Positions 13,846-16,530 of a DNA stretch of 16,530 bases are shown one piece after another. Positions within the stretch are counted from its first letter, which is position 1; every line of letters begins with the position of its first letter. The position numbers and the translations under genes are program-made. This DNA is from Klebsiella pneumoniae (lineage in GTDB: Bacteria; Pseudomonadota; Gammaproteobacteria; Pseudomonadales; Azotimanducaceae), in contig CAMDVY010000015.1 in assembly GCA_945878745.1 (NCBI GenBank), positions 1-16,530 on the forward strand, in the 5' to 3' direction. Below the pieces are notes generated by a model. It was not told the DNA's origin. It saw only the letters and a program-made list of their open reading frames with translations, and ran no database searches.

Positions 13846-14036
13846 GATTTCCTGGCGCCTGTATCCCCTTCGATGGCACGAATCGCGGCAACCACAACTT
13901 CCCAGCTGCTGCTTGAAGCGCCAGCGGTGGCCGTCAACGCTTCGAAACCGTTCGGCCCGCCCTGTTTGACTTGTTCGCGCAGAGCTGGACTTCCCTGCAA
14001 CAGGCGCAAGAATCTCTGGCCGTTTTCAATCGACAT
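13842..14036 (-). CDS. small Nif11-like protein
   Basis: A 64-residue protein. The N-terminus MSIENGQRFLRLLQGSPALR then EQVKQG resembles the Nif11 domain (start Met-Ser-x-Glu, helix with Phe-Leu-x-x-Leu, a Pro-x-Leu-x-x-x-Val turn), and the Ala/Ser-rich middle followed by EVVVAAIRAI completes its predicted helices. Nif11 domains occur as leader regions of RiPP precursors and as stand-alone proteins of unknown role. Here there is no Gly-Gly cleavage motif followed by a core, no cysteine in the tail (it ends EGDTGARKS), and no modifying enzyme next door, so a RiPP precursor is not supported. GAGGGGG lies 5 bases before the ATG, and the 3' end overlaps the EthD-like gene by 4 bases. The coding assignment is good; the family assignment is moderate. 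Confidence 0.65.
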   Translation of the reverse strand: MSIENGQRFLRLLQGSPALREQVKQGGPNGFEALTATAGASSSSWEVVVAAIRAIEGDTGARKS

Positions 14037-14184
14037 GATTACCCCCTCGAGTCTGAATTAAACCACCTGATTCTAATCACGAGCCCGGTCGAACCTGAAG
14101 CACTTCCGTATTCCATTTCACTTCGGCCCGCTGGGAGACTTCTGCTATGGTTGGGGCATTCACACTGAAACTCACGGGGGAGCC
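14037..14184. promoter_or_regulatory. divergent intergenic region between the Nif11-like and VOC genes
   Basis: 148 bases that must contain promoters in both directions. Leftward, TAGAAT (14075-14070 on the minus strand; 5 of 6 to consensus) is a candidate -10 without a good -35. Rightward, TATGGT around 14146-14151 is a weak -10. No clear operator palindrome was found. Confidence 0.4.
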
Positions 14185-14727
14185 ATGACCAATCTCAAAT
14201 CACCGCTGATCCGCCATCCCATCTGGCAATACGCCTGGTTCGTCGACGACATCGATGCCGCTTGCCGAAAATGGAACAAGATGGTGGGTGCAGGACCGTT
14301 TCACGTCGTTCGACACCATATTGCTGAAGGGTTTCTGTACCGCGGTGAACCGGTCGAAGCCGATGTGAGTTATGCCTTTGGACAAGCTGGCCCCGCTCAC
14401 ATCCAGTTCATTGCCCAGCACGACGACAAGCCATCGATCTATCGCGAGATGTACAAACGCGGCGAAAACGGTTTTCACCACGTCGGACTGCTGGTTTCGG
14501 ATGTGTCTGGCGAGATCAAGCGTTTTCAGGAGGCAGGTTATGAAAGTGCCTGCACGCTGTGGGGTGGCGACTATGTGGCCTACATGGACTGCCGCAAGGA
14601 CATGGGCTGCTACGTGGAACTGCATGGCGACGCGCCAGTCATTCGCACCATGTTTGAAGGCTGGAAGCAGGAACACGACGAATGGGATGGTGTTACCGAT
14701 CTCATACGGGAAGGCACTCGCCGCTGA
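14185..14727 (+). CDS. VOC superfamily (glyoxalase/dioxygenase fold) protein
   Basis: A 180-residue cytoplasmic protein with two beta-alpha-beta-beta-beta units. The first begins WQYAWFVDDIDAACRKWNKM with GAGPFHVVRH, the second HHVGLLVSDVSGEIKRFQEA with CYVELHGD. Candidate metal ligands are H in FHHVGLL and E in CYVELHG. The matching first-unit positions are Y/A and Q (HIQFIAQ), so a full His/Glu/His/Glu site as in glyoxalase I is not evident. This arrangement (AWFVDDID...GVGPF-like) is common in VOC proteins near catabolic genes. GGGGGAG lies just before the ATG. A short-chain dehydrogenase follows after 66 bases on the same strand, probably cotranscribed. The substrate is unknown. Confidence 0.85.
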   Translation: MTNLKSPLIRHPIWQYAWFVDDIDAACRKWNKMVGAGPFHVVRHHIAEGFLYRGEPVEADVSYAFGQAGPAHIQFIAQHDDKPSIYREMYKRGENGFHHVGLLVSDVSGEIKRFQEAGYESACTLWGGDYVAYMDCRKDMGCYVELHGDAPVIRTMFEGWKQEHDEWDGVTDLIREGTRR

Positions 14728-14793
14728 GCCGGTGCGCCGGTGAGCTCAGGAAACACTTTTTCGATCTAACAGGTTCAATCAAACAGGAAACAC

Positions 14794-15573
14794 ATGATGG
14801 GCATCCTTGATCAGTTCAGACTTGACGGTCAGGTAGCGGTGGTCACCGGCAGTGGCCGTGGCATTGGCGAAGGTATCGCGCTGGGGCTGGCCGAAGCCGG
14901 CGCCGATGTCGTCTTGACCGCAAGACGGACGAAGGAAATCGAAGCCGTCGCGGCCAAAGTGAGGGCGCTCGGTCGAAGAGCACTGGCGATCACTGCAGAC
15001 GTCATGAAAATCGAAGAAGTTCAGCGCATTGCTGACACCACCTTCAAGGAAATGGGCAAGTTGACCTGCTGGGTGAGCAACGCCGGCGGCGCCGATGATC
15101 GAGTCCCGCGCACGTTCATGGACATGCCGGAACGACAGTGGGATTTTCAGCTCAATCTCAATCTGAAGGCAGTGTGGACCGGTGCGCAAGCGGCTGGCCG
15201 TATCATGAAAGAGAACGGCGGCGGCACGATTATCAACATCTCCTCCGTCGCCGCAGGCCGCGCCTCGCCTAACAATGGCCCCTATGCGGTCGCCAAGAGC
15301 GGGGTTAACAGCCTCACGCAAACGCTGGCTGCAGAAATGGCGCCATTTGGCATTCGCGTCAATGGTGTTGCGCCAGGCCCCATTCCAACCGAAGTGTTCA
15401 TGGAGTTCCTGAAACTCAAACCAGAGGACATTCCGGAACTTGGCAAGCGCTTTGGCATCCCGCTCGGTCGACTGGGAACACCCGAGGACATCGCGCCCGC
15501 CGTCGTGTTTCTCGCTTCACGGGCATCCTCCTGGATGACCGGACATACGATCACGATTTCCGGCGGACCATAA
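14794..15573 (+). CDS. classical short-chain dehydrogenase/reductase (SDR)
   Basis: An NAD(P)-dependent oxidoreductase of 259 residues, normal for the classical SDR family. The cofactor motif TGSGRGIG is at 18-25; an Arg pair after strand two (TARRTKEIE, R44-R45) suggests NADP(H) preference, which is inference. SNAG at 95-98 replaces the common NNAG. The catalytic set is the Asn of NLNLKAV, Ser151 in IINISSVAAG, and Tyr164/Lys168 in YAVAK. RVNGVAPGPIPTE and the end MTGHTITISGGP are also typical. Overall resemblance to the 7-alpha-hydroxysteroid dehydrogenase/FabG-like group gives no substrate. AGGAAA sits 5 bases before the first of two tandem ATGs (14794, 14797). It probably shares a transcript with the VOC gene upstream. 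Confidence 0.93.
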   Translation: MMGILDQFRLDGQVAVVTGSGRGIGEGIALGLAEAGADVVLTARRTKEIEAVAAKVRALGRRALAITADVMKIEEVQRIADTTFKEMGKLTCWVSNAGGADDRVPRTFMDMPERQWDFQLNLNLKAVWTGAQAAGRIMKENGGGTIINISSVAAGRASPNNGPYAVAKSGVNSLTQTLAAEMAPFGIRVNGVAPGPIPTEVFMEFLKLKPEDIPELGKRFGIPLGRLGTPEDIAPAVVFLASRASSWMTGHTITISGGP

Positions 15574-15595
15574 ACTCAGACGCGCAAACTGACAG

Positions 15596-15616
15596 GCGGA
15601 TGCACGTTGCATCCGC
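15596..15616. terminator. hairpin between convergent SDR and RibD-like genes
   Basis: GCGGATGCA, loop CGT, TGCATCCGC: a perfect 9-bp inverted repeat in the 49-base gap between two converging stop codons. Position and symmetry suit a bidirectional terminator, but neither side has a clear U-tract (TCGTCATC on plus, CTGTCAGTTTG on minus). Confidence 0.6.
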
Positions 15617-15622
15617 TCGTCA

Positions 15623-16530
15623 TCACAAGCCGCGCAACGCTCGAGCGTCGAAGCTGACGACGAGCGCATCTCCTCCATCAGACAACACGCTCACGGGTTT
15701 CAATGCCTCTGGTAGTCGGTGATGCCCTGAGAAAAACAGCTGCCGTCTCGTATCGAACTCATCCAGCAAACGCTGGCGCTGCGCTGCAGGCAGCCGCGGA
15801 TCCCGACTCAGAACATCGTAGACCGAGGCGTTGCGCATCAGTGTCAGGTTCATCTGCGACACGACGCCGGCCTCGCTGAATTTGGACAACACCGTCTGAC
15901 CTCCGTCATGATTGGCCAGTCGAATATCAAGTCGACGACGAAGCTCCCTGGGAACATTGGCGATATCCAGCACCTCAGGTTGCCCCGGTGGTGAAACTGA
16001 AATCAGGATTTCATCGACTGGTCTACCGAGGTCATAGCGACCTGCTCGTTCACGCAGGCGCTCCGCTCCGGCTTCACTGGTCAGCACATAGGTTTCGACC
16101 GGCGACCCATCCGGATGGGTGGCGGAAAACACCCGCGCCTGAAACAGATCGTTTGCAGGCGGCCGGTGCTCACCGGATTGTGATACGACAATCTGCGCCG
16201 GCCAGCGCCGAGATGAGAGTACGCCCTGCTGTTGCCAATCCATCCGCACCTTTGCGATCTTGTCGGCAAGTCCAGGATCGATCGCCGCCAGATGCGGCCA
16301 GGCGGCCGGACCATAGGGCTGCCACAGGTAACCAGGCTGATCCCCGTGATCCACCCCTTCCTTGGCGACGGTGTTACTGCCAACGATGACCGCATCCGCC
16401 AGCCCGTACTGCAGCGCGAGGCGATAGGCATCCAGTGGATTACCACCGGCAATCAACCACCCGCCATCAACGCCACGGACGTTGAAACACCAGTCGGCGG
16501 CAGAGCCAAACTCGATGGAATCTTCCGCTG
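15623..16530 (-). CDS. RibD C-terminal/dihydrofolate-reductase-like domain protein, 5' end cut by window edge
   Basis: The reading frame stays open to the right edge (302 codons visible); the TTG at 16456 is not needed as a start, because the residues before it (FNVRGVDGGW) read as coding. The segment AYRLALQYGLADAVIVGSNT then VAKEG resembles the RibD_C/DHFR-like pattern in which an Ala-Asp-Ala-Ile-Leu-Val-Gly strand precedes a Gly-x-x-Thr-Val turn. ANHDGGQTVLSKFSEAGVVS then QMNLTLM resembles the downstream VEGGPTLL...GLVDEL region of that family. Between them is a long insertion (about residues 60-190) compared with a minimal domain. Reduction of a riboflavin- or folate-like substrate is possible but unproven. 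It is not clearly linked to its neighbours, being convergent with the SDR gene. Confidence 0.65.
   Translation of the reverse strand, partial: AEDSIEFGSAADWCFNVRGVDGGWLIAGGNPLDAYRLALQYGLADAVIVGSNTVAKEGVDHGDQPGYLWQPYGPAAWPHLAAIDPGLADKIAKVRMDWQQQGVLSSRRWPAQIVVSQSGEHRPPANDLFQARVFSATHPDGSPVETYVLTSEAGAERLRERAGRYDLGRPVDEILISVSPPGQPEVLDIANVPRELRRRLDIRLANHDGGQTVLSKFSEAGVVSQMNLTLMRNASVYDVLSRDPRLPAAQRQRLLDEFDTRRQLFFSGHHRLPEALKPVSVLSDGGDALVVSFDARALRGL

Noticed and set aside
13842..14036. Nif11-like gene as a RiPP precursor
   Set aside because: No double-glycine site followed by a core peptide, no cysteines or Ser/Thr-rich core at the C-terminus, and no maturase or peptidase-transporter gene nearby.
14200..15321. 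Minus-strand frames opposite the VOC and SDR genes (14200-14676 and 14779-15321)
   Set aside because: Antisense to genes with clear motifs and ribosome binding sites; nothing recognisable in translation.

Overview
This 16.5 kb window is moderately GC-rich chromosomal DNA, almost fully coding, and reads as a core-genome segment of a gammaproteobacterium. The main reason is gene order. Read leftwards on the minus strand, the block rpsP-rimM-trmD-rplS then xerD-dsbC-hom-recJ-prfB-lysS combines the E. coli xerD-dsbC-recJ-prfB-lysS arrangement with the hom insertion known from Pseudomonas-type genomes. No IS element, prophage, CRISPR array, tRNA or rRNA gene was seen. The species cannot be named from the sequence alone.

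Layout from left to right. (1) Positions 1-2559, minus strand: a valine-catabolism cluster, transcribed as enoyl-CoA hydratase, 3-hydroxyisobutyryl-CoA hydrolase, then 3-hydroxyisobutyrate dehydrogenase (mmsB, cut by the left edge). The three enzymes catalyse consecutive steps from methacrylyl-CoA to methylmalonate semialdehyde. (2) 2617-9752, minus strand: ung, lysS, prfB, recJ, hom, dsbC, tightly packed with gaps of -1 to about 32 bases. prfB carries the classical +1 programmed frameshift, so the full protein starts upstream of the longest single-frame ORF. (3) 9753-11125: xerD, flanked by a strong 12-bp hairpin on its downstream side and a roughly 390-base non-coding gap with a G-rich hairpin on its upstream side. 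(4) 11126-13458, minus strand: the ribosomal protein and tRNA/ribosome maturation operon rpsP-rimM-trmD-rplS, with a sigma70-like promoter and an intrinsic terminator.

(5) 13504-16530 is the accessory-looking part. Two small minus-strand genes overlap by ATGA: a Nif11-like small protein of 64 aa and an EthD-like dimeric alpha/beta-barrel protein of 113 aa. Divergent from them is a plus-strand pair encoding a VOC/glyoxalase-fold protein and a classical short-chain dehydrogenase, which suggests small-molecule metabolism of unknown substrate. A partial minus-strand gene resembling the RibD C-terminal reductase domain converges on this pair and runs off the right edge.

Most of the window is ordinary housekeeping sequence. 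The points most worth a second look are the apparent absence of an AUG/GUG/UUG start for a full-length XerD (a CUG with a well-placed Shine-Dalgarno fits), the run of non-AUG starts in rimM-trmD-rplS-xerD, the Nif11-like/EthD-like gene pair, the direct hom-recJ junction without thrC, and several perfect inverted repeats between genes.
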